Source: UBA2897 sp036733925
GTDB taxonomy: Bacteria; Bacillota; Negativicutes; Selenomonadales; Selenomonadaceae
DNA length: 64,000 nucleotides
Assembly (NCBI GenBank): GCA_036733925.1
Contig: DAIMZO010000007.1
Location: 1 to 64,000 of the forward strand
Reading direction: 5' to 3'
Part shown: positions 25,248-35,130 of the stretch, piece after piece
Layout of the letters: the number at the start of each line of letters is the position of its first letter
How positions within the stretch are numbered: the stretch's first letter is position 1
The notes under the pieces: generated by a model
The model's input: the letters and a program-made list of their open reading frames with translations, nothing else
Told to the model about the DNA's origin: nothing
The model's database searches: none
Translations under genes and position numbers: made by a program

Positions 25248-26357
25248 ATGAAACTTACATGCTCAAAGATAGATCTGATTCGCACCCTGCGCATCGTCGG
25301 GAAGGGCGTCGCGACAAAGCCGCAGACCCCGATCCTGGCCGGCATCTACGTGCAGGCACTCGACAACCACCTCGAGCTGCAGGCCACGAACTATGAGATT
25401 GGCTTCCGATGCCAGCTCGCTGCCGATGTCGAGGAAATCGGCCAGATTGCGGTATCAGGCCGGTACTTCCAGGAGGTTATCAACAAACTTCCGGGGGATA
25501 TCGTCACGATCCATTACGCACAGAGCGAGAACATCGTCCACATCGAATCCGGCCGCACGCATTTCACCCTGCTCAGCATGGATCCGACTGAGTTCCCGAA
25601 GCTACAGCCTGTTTCCGGCACGCTCTCGTTCACGATTGCCTCGGATACGCTGTCCGACCTCATCAAGAAAACCGTCTTCTCGTGCTCGACCGATGACAGC
25701 CGCCCGGTCTTCACCGGCTGCCTGCTCCGCGTCGACGGCGCGGATATCTCGATGGTCGCGACGAACACGCACTGTCTGGCGCTGAAGACCAGCCAGTCCG
25801 AGCAGGAGAATGGCCAGATCCAGATCATCATCCCTTCGAAGATCCTCAACGAGATCAAGGGCATCCAGACGGGCTCGATCCCGGTGCCGGTCAAGGTGAC
25901 CTGCTCCTACAACCAGATCAGCTTCGAGACGGAGAACCTCTATGTGACTTCCCGCCTCATTGAAGGCCAGTTCCCAGACTACAACCGCGTCATCCCGCCT
26001 TCGTTCCAGACGAAGGTGCTCGTCAAGACCAGCGACCTCGCCGCGGCAGTCGACCGCGTCTCGCTGATTTCGCAGTCGGACGACTACAACATCATCAAGA
26101 TGGATTTCGAGGACGGGCATATCCAGCTCACGTCGAACAGTCCGGATATCGGCGAGGCAAAGGAAGATGTCGGGGCGCAGATCGACGGCCCGGAGATCCG
26201 CATCGCGTTCAACGCGCAGTACCTCAAGGACGTGCTGAAGGTCATCGACAGCGAGAACTGCTCAATCGGTCTCAACAAGCCGCTTTCACCGGCTGGCATC
26301 CGCGAGGAGGGCAAGGACGATTTTATCTATGTGGTCACGCCGGTTCGCACGCGCTAA
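25248..26357 (+). CDS. dnaN: DNA polymerase III beta sliding clamp
   Basis: A 369-residue clamp that tethers polymerase III to DNA as a ring-shaped dimer. The three repeated domains are visible: MKLTCSKIDLIRTLRIVGKG (1), FTIASDTLSDLIKKTVFSCS (about 127) and VLVKTSDLAAAVDRVSLISQ (about 255). The C-terminus ends in YVVTPVRTR, close to the usual VMPVR. ATG 25248 is 7 bases after an AGAGGCTGACC stretch. A perfect inverted repeat follows the stop. Confidence 0.97.
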   Translation: MKLTCSKIDLIRTLRIVGKGVATKPQTPILAGIYVQALDNHLELQATNYEIGFRCQLAADVEEIGQIAVSGRYFQEVINKLPGDIVTIHYAQSENIVHIESGRTHFTLLSMDPTEFPKLQPVSGTLSFTIASDTLSDLIKKTVFSCSTDDSRPVFTGCLLRVDGADISMVATNTHCLALKTSQSEQENGQIQIIIPSKILNEIKGIQTGSIPVPVKVTCSYNQISFETENLYVTSRLIEGQFPDYNRVIPPSFQTKVLVKTSDLAAAVDRVSLISQSDDYNIIKMDFEDGHIQLTSNSPDIGEAKEDVGAQIDGPEIRIAFNAQYLKDVLKVIDSENCSIGLNKPLSPAGIREEGKDDFIYVVTPVRTR

Positions 26358-26394
26358 TGCATAAATATACAAGAAATTTACACATATTTATGCA
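26358..26394. repeat. 11-bp inverted repeat immediately after dnaN
   Basis: TGCATAAATAT (26358-26368) and ATATTTATGCA (26384-26394) with a 15-base spacer fill the gap between dnaN and yaaA. It has no T-run, so it is more likely an mRNA processing or regulatory element than a terminator. Confidence 0.7.
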
Positions 26395-26418
26395 GATTAC
26401 GGATAGGAGATGCTTCCG

Positions 26419-26640
26419 TTGGAGAAGATAGCCATTGCAGATGACAGCATCCAGCTCGACCAGTTCCTGAAGGTCGCCGGCGCCCTGCCGACGGGCGGCG
26501 CCATCAAGCCGTTCCTCGCGGAGGGCAAGGTCTACCGGAACGGAGAAAAAGAATCGGCGCGCCGCCGCAAGCTCCATCCGGGCGACATCGTCCGCATCGA
26601 GGGACTCGGCGAATGGCAGTTCGTCGGGGAGACGGAATAA
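26419..26640 (+). CDS. yaaA: S4-domain RNA-binding protein YaaA (RlbA)
   Basis: A 73-residue single S4 domain: SIQLDQFLKVAGALPTGGAI, then FLAEGKVYRNGEKESARRRKLHPGDIV. It is the small S4 protein always found between dnaN and recF in Firmicutes; its function is little known. AGGAG abuts the ATG at 26410, which makes that codon a poor start, while TTG at 26419 is 9 bases away and gives the family N-terminus (L-E-K-I-A-I-A-D-D), so TTG is preferred. Its stop TAA shares one base with the recF ATG. Confidence 0.9.
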   Translation: MEKIAIADDSIQLDQFLKVAGALPTGGAIKPFLAEGKVYRNGEKESARRRKLHPGDIVRIEGLGEWQFVGETE

Positions 26641-27845
26641 TGCTCGTCAGAGGGATAACGCTCAAGAATTATCGGAACTACGGCGAGCTCTCGCTCGCCT
26701 TCGACCCGAACATCAATATCTTCCTCGGCGCGAACGCGCAGGGAAAGACGAATATCATCGAGGCGGTCTACTACGCCTCGCTTGGTCGCTCGCACCGTAC
26801 CCATCAGGATACTGATCTGATCCGCTGGGAGGCGCCGGCGGCCTCTTTGCGCTTGGCATACGAACGGCTCGGCGTCGAGAATACGCTCGAGATCGCCTTC
26901 GTGCGCGGGAAGCGGAGGAAAATCACGCTGAACGGGCAGGTCATCCGCCCGAAGGAGCTCGTCGGCGGCCTTAACACGGTGTTCTTTTCGCCGGAAGATC
27001 TCTTCCTGATCAAGGGGGCGCCGGCCGGCCGCCGGCATTTTCTCGATGCGGAGATCTCGCAGGCGAGCCCGGCCTACTACCATGAACTGCTGCAATATAG
27101 CCATATCGTGCAGCAGCGGAACGGCCTGCTGAAGCGCATCCGCGAGCGTCATGCACCCGCGTCCATGCTTGATATCTGGGACGCGCAGCTCGCGGCATCG
27201 GCCGCGAAGATCGTCACGAAGCGCCTCGAGGCCGTGCGCAAGCTCCACATGCTCGCGAACCTCATGCAGCGGCGCATTTCCGGCAATCAGGAGAACCTTT
27301 CGGTCACCTATGAGATTCACGGCGCCGGAGAGCAGGATGTGACAAAAAGCCTCGTTTCATGGTATAATAAAGAGCTAGCGGAAAAGCGCGAGCTCGATAT
27401 CCTGCGCGGCGTGACGAGCCGCGGCCCGCACCGCGACGACCTGAAGCTCGCGGTCAACGAGGTCGACCTGCGCGCGTTCGGCTCGCAGGGACAGCAGCGC
27501 ACCGGCGTGCTCTCGCTGAAGCTCGCCGAGCTCGAATTCCTCCGGTCGGAGACCGGCGAGTATCCGGTCCTCCTGCTCGACGATGTCATGAGCGAGCTCG
27601 ATGCGGACCGCCGGCGGCTCCTGATGGATTTCATCCGGAAGGAACATATCCAGACGATGATCACGGCGACGGACGCCGCCTATTTCCCGCACGGGCTCGG
27701 CGGCGCCTGCTTTGCCGTGCAGGCCGGAAGGGTGAGACAGTATGGCAAAGAAGATGGAGCAGCGGACGCCGCAGCTCGGCCTCGAGACGACAAAGGCCAT
27801 CCTGCCGCGCTGGATAAAGGCGAAGGGCAAGAAGTTCGAGGCTGA
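26640..27845 (+). CDS. recF: DNA replication and repair protein RecF
   Basis: A 401-residue SMC-like ATPase that loads RecA at gaps. Walker A GANAQGKTNIIEAVYYAS (about 31-48), the signature region AFGSQGQQRTGVLSLKLAEL (about 280) and Walker B VLLLDDVMSELD are in order. RecF normally stops near residue 365-370; here the frame continues about 34 residues past GRVRQYG and overlaps the next gene by 104 bases in another frame. The tail (KEDGAADAAARPRDDKG...) is low-complexity and probably dispensable. Confidence 0.93.
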   Translation: MLVRGITLKNYRNYGELSLAFDPNINIFLGANAQGKTNIIEAVYYASLGRSHRTHQDTDLIRWEAPAASLRLAYERLGVENTLEIAFVRGKRRKITLNGQVIRPKELVGGLNTVFFSPEDLFLIKGAPAGRRHFLDAEISQASPAYYHELLQYSHIVQQRNGLLKRIRERHAPASMLDIWDAQLAASAAKIVTKRLEAVRKLHMLANLMQRRISGNQENLSVTYEIHGAGEQDVTKSLVSWYNKELAEKRELDILRGVTSRGPHRDDLKLAVNEVDLRAFGSQGQQRTGVLSLKLAELEFLRSETGEYPVLLLDDVMSELDADRRRLLMDFIRKEHIQTMITATDAAYFPHGLGGACFAVQAGRVRQYGKEDGAADAAARPRDDKGHPAALDKGEGQEVRG

Positions 27846-28734
27846 TTTCAACGAGCACCGGCTGCTCTGGAACTGGGAGAAAATCGTCGGCCCTGTCATC
27901 GCCAAGCAGGTCGAGCCGATGGGCATCCGCGGCGGCGTCCTGTACCTCTACGGGCCGAATCCGGTCATGAACCACGAAGTGCGCATGATGGAGACGCAGA
28001 TCCTCGAGAAGCTTAATGCGGCCGCTGAACGGAAGATGGTCAAGAGCCTGTATATCGGGCGGCGTTGGGAGCACCCGGATACCGAGGGCAGGGAGCAGAT
28101 CCACCGCGAAATGGTGGAGAAGCGCCGTGCGGAGGAGCCGCTGAATCTAGCCAAAGAGATTCAGCAGACGAACCTCACGGAGGAAGAACTGGAAAAGGCG
28201 AAGCAGGTGGTCTCGCGCATCGAGGACGAGGATTTGCGGGTAAAGATCCAGCTGCTCTATCAGCGGCAGGAACAGCTCGAGATAGTTCGGCGCCGGCATG
28301 GCTGGAAGCCTTGCCGGGACTGCGGCATGCTCTGCGACCCGGAGGAACACGGCGGAATCTGCCCGGCCTGCGCGCGGAAGCGGTGCGCGGATGTCCGCTA
28401 CCAGATTGCGCGGACCTTGCGGGATGTCCCATGGCTCCGCTATCAGGAGGTCAAGGGCTATGTGCCGGAGGCGAAGCCTCAGGTCGTCAGCGACGTGCGC
28501 GCCGATATGGTGCGCAGCCTCGCCTCGAAAATCAATATCGCAGCCCCAGACGACATGGCAGCGAAACGGCTCGTCATGCTCTACCGCTGCGTGCCGCCGG
28601 ATCATCTGAGCGAGAACCTGATCCGGCGCACGCTCTATCGGCTTCGCTTCATGCTCTACCGCCCGCCGGACTTCATCATGCCGAAGCGGTACGATGTCAT
28701 TCCGTGGGGCGAGAAGAAGAAAGAGGCGCGATAG
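27742..28734 (+). CDS. DUF721 (DciA-like) protein with C-terminal zinc ribbon
   Basis: A 330-residue protein. Residues 15-105 form a DUF721 domain (ILPRWIKAKGKK..., LLWNWEKIVGPVIAKQVEP), the domain of DciA, which helps load the replicative helicase. The middle is charged and helical (about 110-190). Residues about 196-215 hold a four-cysteine ribbon: CRDCGMLC ... CPAC. The C-terminal 110 residues are unassigned. The position next to recF and gyrB supports a replication role. The start ATG 27742 lies inside recF, so the two are translated in overlapping frames. Confidence 0.8.
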   Translation: MAKKMEQRTPQLGLETTKAILPRWIKAKGKKFEADFNEHRLLWNWEKIVGPVIAKQVEPMGIRGGVLYLYGPNPVMNHEVRMMETQILEKLNAAAERKMVKSLYIGRRWEHPDTEGREQIHREMVEKRRAEEPLNLAKEIQQTNLTEEELEKAKQVVSRIEDEDLRVKIQLLYQRQEQLEIVRRRHGWKPCRDCGMLCDPEEHGGICPACARKRCADVRYQIARTLRDVPWLRYQEVKGYVPEAKPQVVSDVRADMVRSLASKINIAAPDDMAAKRLVMLYRCVPPDHLSENLIRRTLYRLRFMLYRPPDFIMPKRYDVIPWGEKKKEAR

Positions 28735-28735
28735 G

Positions 28736-29017
28736 ATGTTCTTGCATATCGGCGATGGCGTTTCCGTGAACATGCAGGGTATCATCGGCATCTTCGATGC
28801 CGGCCTGTTCACGGGGAAAGAGTGTCCGGCGGAGAATGCCGATTTTCTCGACTGGGAACGCCGGAAAAAGCGGGTAGAGCCGCTGGACGATGAAGAGAGA
28901 AACGCAGTGAAATCCCTGGTAATCGCAGAGGATGGGAACCATTGTTCCATCCTTGCGCCAGCGACGCTATACGGGCGCTCAAAAGACCCGTGGTGCATCG
29001 GGGAAATCCGGAAATAA
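28736..29017 (+). CDS. remB: DUF370 RemA/RemB-like regulator
   Basis: A 93-residue protein starting MFLHIGDGVSVNMQGIIGIF, the RemB (YaaB) form of DUF370; RemA in Bacillus is a DNA-binding regulator of matrix genes, while RemB is less understood. The Asp-Ala-Gly stretch and LYGRSKDPW are in the expected places. It sits between recF-DUF721 and gyrB as in other Firmicutes. ATG 28736 comes two bases after the preceding stop, with AAGAGG upstream. Confidence 0.85.
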   Translation: MFLHIGDGVSVNMQGIIGIFDAGLFTGKECPAENADFLDWERRKKRVEPLDDEERNAVKSLVIAEDGNHCSILAPATLYGRSKDPWCIGEIRK

Positions 29018-29043
29018 GACAGCAGAAATGGATGGGAGAAATC

Positions 29044-31089
<2,046 letters not shown>

Positions 31090-31108
31090 TGAGGAATCGG
31101 ATGGGCAG

Positions 31109-31135
31109 AAAAAATCGTAAGATTTTCGATTTTTT
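31109..31135 (+). terminator. Weak terminator after gyrB
   Basis: AAAAAATCG/CGATTTTTT with a 9-base loop; few GC pairs, so only a tentative call. Confidence 0.45.
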
Positions 31136-31146
31136 GACCTTTATCC

Positions 31147-31175
31147 TTGTATTTTTCAGCATTTGATGCTATATT
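31147..31175 (+). promoter_or_regulatory. Promoter of the terC transcript
   Basis: TTGTAT (31147-31152), 17 bases, TATATT (31170-31175), about 24 bases before the riboswitch. Confidence 0.55.
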
Positions 31176-31198
31176 AAGAACATAGAAATACTTCCGAA

Positions 31199-31358
31199 AC
31201 AAGGGGAGTAGCTGAACGACCAGACATCGTCAGGTCGGACAGGCGGTACGTATACCATCTGTCCCGGTGTGGCCGACTTCAGGCAGAAGTAAGCAAGACC
31301 TTGTTCCGCATCCGAGGGGCCGGGCAGGGCTGTATCCGGGTGTGGAGCAGGGTCTTTT
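31199..31358 (+). ncRNA. Manganese (yybP-ykoY) riboswitch with terminator
   Basis: The leader begins with the conserved GGGGAGTAGC box (31203-31212) and ends with GCAAGACCTT (31293-31302), both hallmarks of the yybP-ykoY Mn2+ aptamer. Arms 31295-31313 and 31338-31356 can form a 19-bp stem (with G-U pairs) followed by TTTT: an intrinsic terminator that competes with the aptamer's 3' strand. The regulated gene, a TerC-family membrane protein, is a classic target of this riboswitch, usually switched on by Mn2+. Confidence 0.85.
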
Positions 31359-31404
31359 CGTATCCTGCCGGGAGGCTGTGTGTCTGGAAGGAGAGTTTTT
31401 GAAA

Positions 31405-32139
31405 ATGGAGGCATTATTTGCAGGGATGTTCAGCCCTGAGTGGTTCGCCGCATTATCCGGCATCCTGCTCATGGACCTGATTCTGTCGGGCGACAACGCG
31501 ATCATGATTGCTCTCGCCAGCAAGAATCTACCAGCGCATCACCGTGGCAGGGTCATCCTGATTGGCGGCGTCGGCGCGGTGCTGATCCGCGTCGGTTGTA
31601 CGCTGTTCGCGACGGGGCTGCTCGCCGTACCGTATCTGACTTTCATCGGCGGCATCGCACTGCTCTTCATCGCGGTGCATCTGCTCGCTGAGGACAAGAT
31701 GGAGGACGGCCGCGAGAAGAAGCCGCATGCGCCGACGAAGTTCTGGGCGGCGGTCCGCACCATCCTGATTGCGGATTTCATCATGAGCCTCGACAACATC
31801 CTGTCGCTCGCCGGCATCGCGAACACCGTGCCGGAAGGCAAGTGGAGCCTGATTATCTGCGGCCTGATGATTTCCATCCCGATTGTGCTGTTCGGCGCAC
31901 AGCTCTTCCTGATGATCATGCTGCGTGTGCCGGTCGTCATTGACATCGGCGCGGCTATCCTCGGCTACACGGCTGCGGAGCTCATGCTCGGCGATAAGGG
32001 CATGGGCGCGTACCTCGAGCCGTATGCCCTGCCCATCAAGGTCGTGTTTGTCATCGGCGTGCTCGTCCTCGGGAACTACCTGCAGAGGCGGGCGAAAAAA
32101 CGCACCGCCGCAGGACTGGCGGAGAAACAGAATCAATAA
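31405..32139 (+). CDS. TerC-family membrane protein, probable manganese exporter
   Basis: A 244-residue protein with about seven membrane segments. LILSGDNAIMIALASKNLP (about 24-42) and MSLDNILSLAGIANTV (about 130-145) carry the paired acidic residues typical of TerC/YkoY/YceF proteins that move Mn2+. GGAAGGAG precedes ATG 31405; longer frames upstream run through the riboswitch. Mn2+-dependent expression is inferred from that leader. The protein ends in a basic cytoplasmic tail. Confidence 0.88.
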   Translation: MEALFAGMFSPEWFAALSGILLMDLILSGDNAIMIALASKNLPAHHRGRVILIGGVGAVLIRVGCTLFATGLLAVPYLTFIGGIALLFIAVHLLAEDKMEDGREKKPHAPTKFWAAVRTILIADFIMSLDNILSLAGIANTVPEGKWSLIICGLMISIPIVLFGAQLFLMIMLRVPVVIDIGAAILGYTAAELMLGDKGMGAYLEPYALPIKVVFVIGVLVLGNYLQRRAKKRTAAGLAEKQNQ

Positions 32140-32168
32140 TCATTCGATCTTTTGGGAGGTCGGTCTCT

Positions 32169-33047
32169 ATGAATACGATCAAAACAGCTTTGCTGATGGC
32201 CTTGCTCATGGGCGTCATGGTTGCGGTCGGCGGCGCATTCGGCGGGCATACCGGTGCGACCATCATGCTCGTCCTGGCCGTCGCCATGAACTTCTTCGTG
32301 TACTGGAACAGCGCGTCGATGGCGCTGTCTGCCTACAACGCGCAGGAGGTATCGCGCGAGGAGGCGCCGCAGCTCTACCAGCTGATCGAGAACCTTGCGG
32401 CGAACGCCGAAATCCCGATGCCGCGCGTCTACATCATCCCGTCTGACGTGCCGAACGCGTTCGCGACAGGACGCAATCCGTCGCACGCGGCGGTCGCCGT
32501 GACGACGGGTATCATGCGCGCGCTCGACTACAACGAGCTCTCGGGCGTCCTCGCGCATGAACTCTCCCATGTCAAGCACCGCGATATCCTGATCTCGTCT
32601 ATCGCTGCGACAATGGCGACCTTCATCGGCTACATCGCGAACATCGCGCAGTGGGCGGCTATCTTCGGCACGGGCCGCGGCGACGACGAGGACGATGGCG
32701 GCGGCATCATCGGCCTGCTCGTGACTATCATCGTCGCGCCGATTGCGGCGTCGCTGATTCAGCTCGCCATCTCGCGCTCCCGCGAGTACGACGCGGACAA
32801 GAGCGGCGGCGAGATCTGCGGGAACCCGAACTATCTCGCGGACGCCCTCGAGAAGATTGAGTACTACGCGAAGCACATGGCCGGGATTCCGGCTACGCCG
32901 ACCACCGAGGCCACTGCGCACATGTTCATCATCAACCCGCTCTCCGGCTCCGGAAAAGCCCTCGTGAACCTGTTCTCCACCCATCCGGCCACCGAGGAAC
33001 GCATCGCGCGCCTCCGCCAGCAGGCAAGAGATATGGGAATCGCATAA
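32169..33047 (+). CDS. htpX: Membrane zinc metalloprotease HtpX
   Basis: A 292-residue M48 protease that degrades misfolded membrane proteins. Two membrane helices (about 5-45), the zinc motif AHELSHVKHRD (HEXXH near 131), a second hydrophobic pair (about 145-200), and the third ligand region SREYDADKSGGEICGNP (near 205). It ends with the conserved FSTHPATEERIARL. TGGGAGGT precedes ATG 32169. It follows terC by 29 bases, so both may be expressed from the Mn-controlled promoter. Confidence 0.95.
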   Translation: MNTIKTALLMALLMGVMVAVGGAFGGHTGATIMLVLAVAMNFFVYWNSASMALSAYNAQEVSREEAPQLYQLIENLAANAEIPMPRVYIIPSDVPNAFATGRNPSHAAVAVTTGIMRALDYNELSGVLAHELSHVKHRDILISSIAATMATFIGYIANIAQWAAIFGTGRGDDEDDGGGIIGLLVTIIVAPIAASLIQLAISRSREYDADKSGGEICGNPNYLADALEKIEYYAKHMAGIPATPTTEATAHMFIINPLSGSGKALVNLFSTHPATEERIARLRQQARDMGIA

Positions 33048-33055
33048 AGAAATAG

Positions 33056-33093
33056 AAAAGACCGTTCAGGTGACTAATCCTGAGCGGCCTTTT
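33056..33093 (+). terminator. Terminator after htpX
   Basis: AAAAGACCGTTCAGG pairs with CCTGAGCGGCCTTTT (15 bp with two G-U pairs), 8-base loop. The minus-strand copy also follows the prepilin peptidase gene. Confidence 0.8.
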
Positions 33094-33172
33094 GCGGTGC
33101 CAGCATGGCTGACAGAAATTCTAACATCTTATGGCCTAGTATACCATTTTTTTGCTTTTTTCAAGTCTTTTT

Positions 33173-33814
33173 TCAGCAGAACAATGTGACAAAGATGGCG
33201 GCAATGGTGAAGCCGGGGGCGTAGGGGAGGTAATCCTTGCGACTGAGGCGCTTCGTCGCGAGCAGCAGGAACGCGGCGAGGCCGCTCAAGACGATGCCGC
33301 CGAGCACGATGTAGAGCAGGTGATCAGAACCCGCCCAGAGCCCGAGCGCCGCAATCAGCTTGATATCGCCGCCCCCCATGCTGCCGTGCGTCAGGATCGA
33401 AAGCAGCAGGAACACGAGCCCATAGACGACCGCCGCACCGATATGGTTGAAGATGCCCGTCCCCGTGAGGATCGTGAAGAAGATGCCGAGCAGGGCGAAC
33501 GGAATCATCATGCGGTCGAAAATCACGCGCTGCTCGAGATCCGTGAACGTGAACAGCACGCAGAAATAGATCAGCACGAGCGCTGAGAGCGTCGCGAGCA
33601 GCCCGTCGATGCGCAGCGCCGCGAAGCAGAACAGGAAACCGAGTACCGCCGCGAGCCGTGTGCCGCGGCTTTTATTCTGCGCGTAGACATCCCCGCCATG
33701 GCTCAGGATATCCGGCCGCCGCTCATAGCTCGCGGCAACCCACCGCGCCCCGCTGATCGCGCCGCCGACTGCCAGCGCAATCGCCAATGCGCATTTCAAA
33801 ATCGTCAATATCAA
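33173..33814 (-). CDS. Prepilin peptidase (A24, TadV/CpaA type)
   Basis: A 213-residue polytopic aspartic peptidase that cleaves Flp prepilins. The two catalytic aspartates lie in FTDLEQRVIFD (near 88) and GSMGGGDIKLIAALGLW (GxGD motif near 150). It has no N-terminal methylase zinc domain, as in TadV/CpaA, but an N-terminal extra helix is present. It starts with TTG at 33814 with GGAAGGG upstream. It is divergent from cpaB and opens the Tad locus. Confidence 0.9.
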   Translation of the reverse strand: MILTILKCALAIALAVGGAISGARWVAASYERRPDILSHGGDVYAQNKSRGTRLAAVLGFLFCFAALRIDGLLATLSALVLIYFCVLFTFTDLEQRVIFDRMMIPFALLGIFFTILTGTGIFNHIGAAVVYGLVFLLLSILTHGSMGGGDIKLIAALGLWAGSDHLLYIVLGGIVLSGLAAFLLLATKRLSRKDYLPYAPGFTIAAIFVTLFC

Positions 33815-33959
33815 AGCAATCCCCTTCCTGATTCTATGGTTTTGAAAATTCTTGTTCTTGATTTTTACATTATTTCATAGGAGATACTTGTTTACTTCTT
33901 TCCATTTTATCGAATATCCATATAGAGAACAAAATTTCATAGCAAATCTCCTAACTTTA

Positions 33960-33968
33960 TGTTATCAT
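33960..33968 (+). promoter_or_regulatory. Extended -10 of the Tad pilus operon
   Basis: TGTTATCAT, an extended -10 with no good -35, about 97 bases before cpaB. The AT-rich 250-base gap 33815-34064 also carries AGGAGAT/ATCTCCT as inverted pairs, possible regulator sites; no gene is seen in it. Confidence 0.4.
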
Positions 33969-34064
33969 AGAATTTAAGAAAAACAAAGGGGTATCCGATA
34001 TAAATAACAAATAGGAGGGAGGATACTCCTAGATTGATACATTAGGGAAGAGGTTGTTGCTTCT

Positions 34065-35123
34065 ATGCCAAAGCCGCCGAAATTTGCCCCCAAAATCGGA
34101 AGGCTGCTGGAGCGCATTCATCTGACGGAAAAGCAATGGATGATTATTGCGGGCGTCGCATGTGTGTTCTTTGGCTTGTTATTATTTGTACTGTCTTCGG
34201 GAAATAATGATGCGAACAAGCAGGCGAACCATGTGGATACGGTTCGCGTGGTGGTTGCGAAGCAGGATATCCCGCAGCGGACAATCATCAAGGACAATAT
34301 GGTGCGCGTCGTCGAGATGCCGGCCGATGTGGTGCCGGAGGGGGCGGCGCATGATATCAGCGAGGTCACGGATCAGCCGACGAGCGTCGCCATCCAGCAG
34401 GGCGACGTCCTGACGGACAAGAAGGTCTTCATGGATCCGAAGAAGGCCGGCTTCGTCGGCATGATTCCGCCAGACTGCCGCGCCATCTCCGTGCCGATTA
34501 CGGACATCACGGGCATTGCGGGCTTCGCGAAGCCGGGCGACTACGTCGACGTCATGATCATCTCGGGCAAGGCAGATGACAAGCAGATTTCAGGCGAGAT
34601 CCTGCTGCAGAACGTCCTGCTGCTCGGCATCAACAAGACGGGCCTCGACAGCGTCGATAATGCGGTGCAGGACAGCGGCAGCAGTGACAGCAACGGCAAG
34701 GACAAGAAAAAGGATGCGAAGGCATCGCAGAGCAGCGGAAACAATAGCGGCCAGATGGCGACGGCGACGCTCGCGCTGACGCCGGAGGAGTCTTTGAAGC
34801 TCGCCGTAGCATCGCAGAGCGGCACGGTCTATCTCGTGCTCCGTCCGGTCGACCCGACGGATATCTTCACGGTCGATACGGATTACTTCATGCTGACGAA
34901 CAAGGGCAAAGACCAGCCGGCACAATCGTCGACGAATTACACGCCGTCAGCCAATACGTCATCGAGCGCACCGCCGCACAGCAATAGCTACACGCCGTCC
35001 TCCTCCTATACGCCGCCTGCGCAGTCCGCGCCGGTAGCGTCTCCATCACCTGCGGCCAGCGCAGTACAGGCGATATCGAATGGCGTAGAAGTCCTGCGCG
35101 GAACGAAATCGAGTGAGGAGTGA
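34065..35123 (+). CDS. cpaB: Flp pilus assembly protein CpaB/RcpC
   Basis: A 352-residue periplasmic protein anchored by one helix (about 25-45, MIIAGVACVFFGLLLFVLS). The SAF domain (about 58-125) has VVAKQDIPQRTIIKDNMV, and the RcpC/CpaB domain (about 130-270) includes AISVPITDITGIAGFAKPGDYVDV. A Ser/Asn/Lys insert (175-230) and a Ser/Pro-rich tail (300-345) are low-complexity. CpaB supports the secretin in Tad secretion. It is the first gene of the rightward pilus operon. Confidence 0.9.
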   Translation: MPKPPKFAPKIGRLLERIHLTEKQWMIIAGVACVFFGLLLFVLSSGNNDANKQANHVDTVRVVVAKQDIPQRTIIKDNMVRVVEMPADVVPEGAAHDISEVTDQPTSVAIQQGDVLTDKKVFMDPKKAGFVGMIPPDCRAISVPITDITGIAGFAKPGDYVDVMIISGKADDKQISGEILLQNVLLLGINKTGLDSVDNAVQDSGSSDSNGKDKKKDAKASQSSGNNSGQMATATLALTPEESLKLAVASQSGTVYLVLRPVDPTDIFTVDTDYFMLTNKGKDQPAQSSTNYTPSANTSSSAPPHSNSYTPSSSYTPPAQSAPVASPSPAASAVQAISNGVEVLRGTKSSEE

Positions 35124-35130
35124 GTACGTC

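Noticed and set aside
33056..33172. A small gene between htpX and the prepilin peptidase
   Set aside because: Only a terminator and short T-rich sequence are present.
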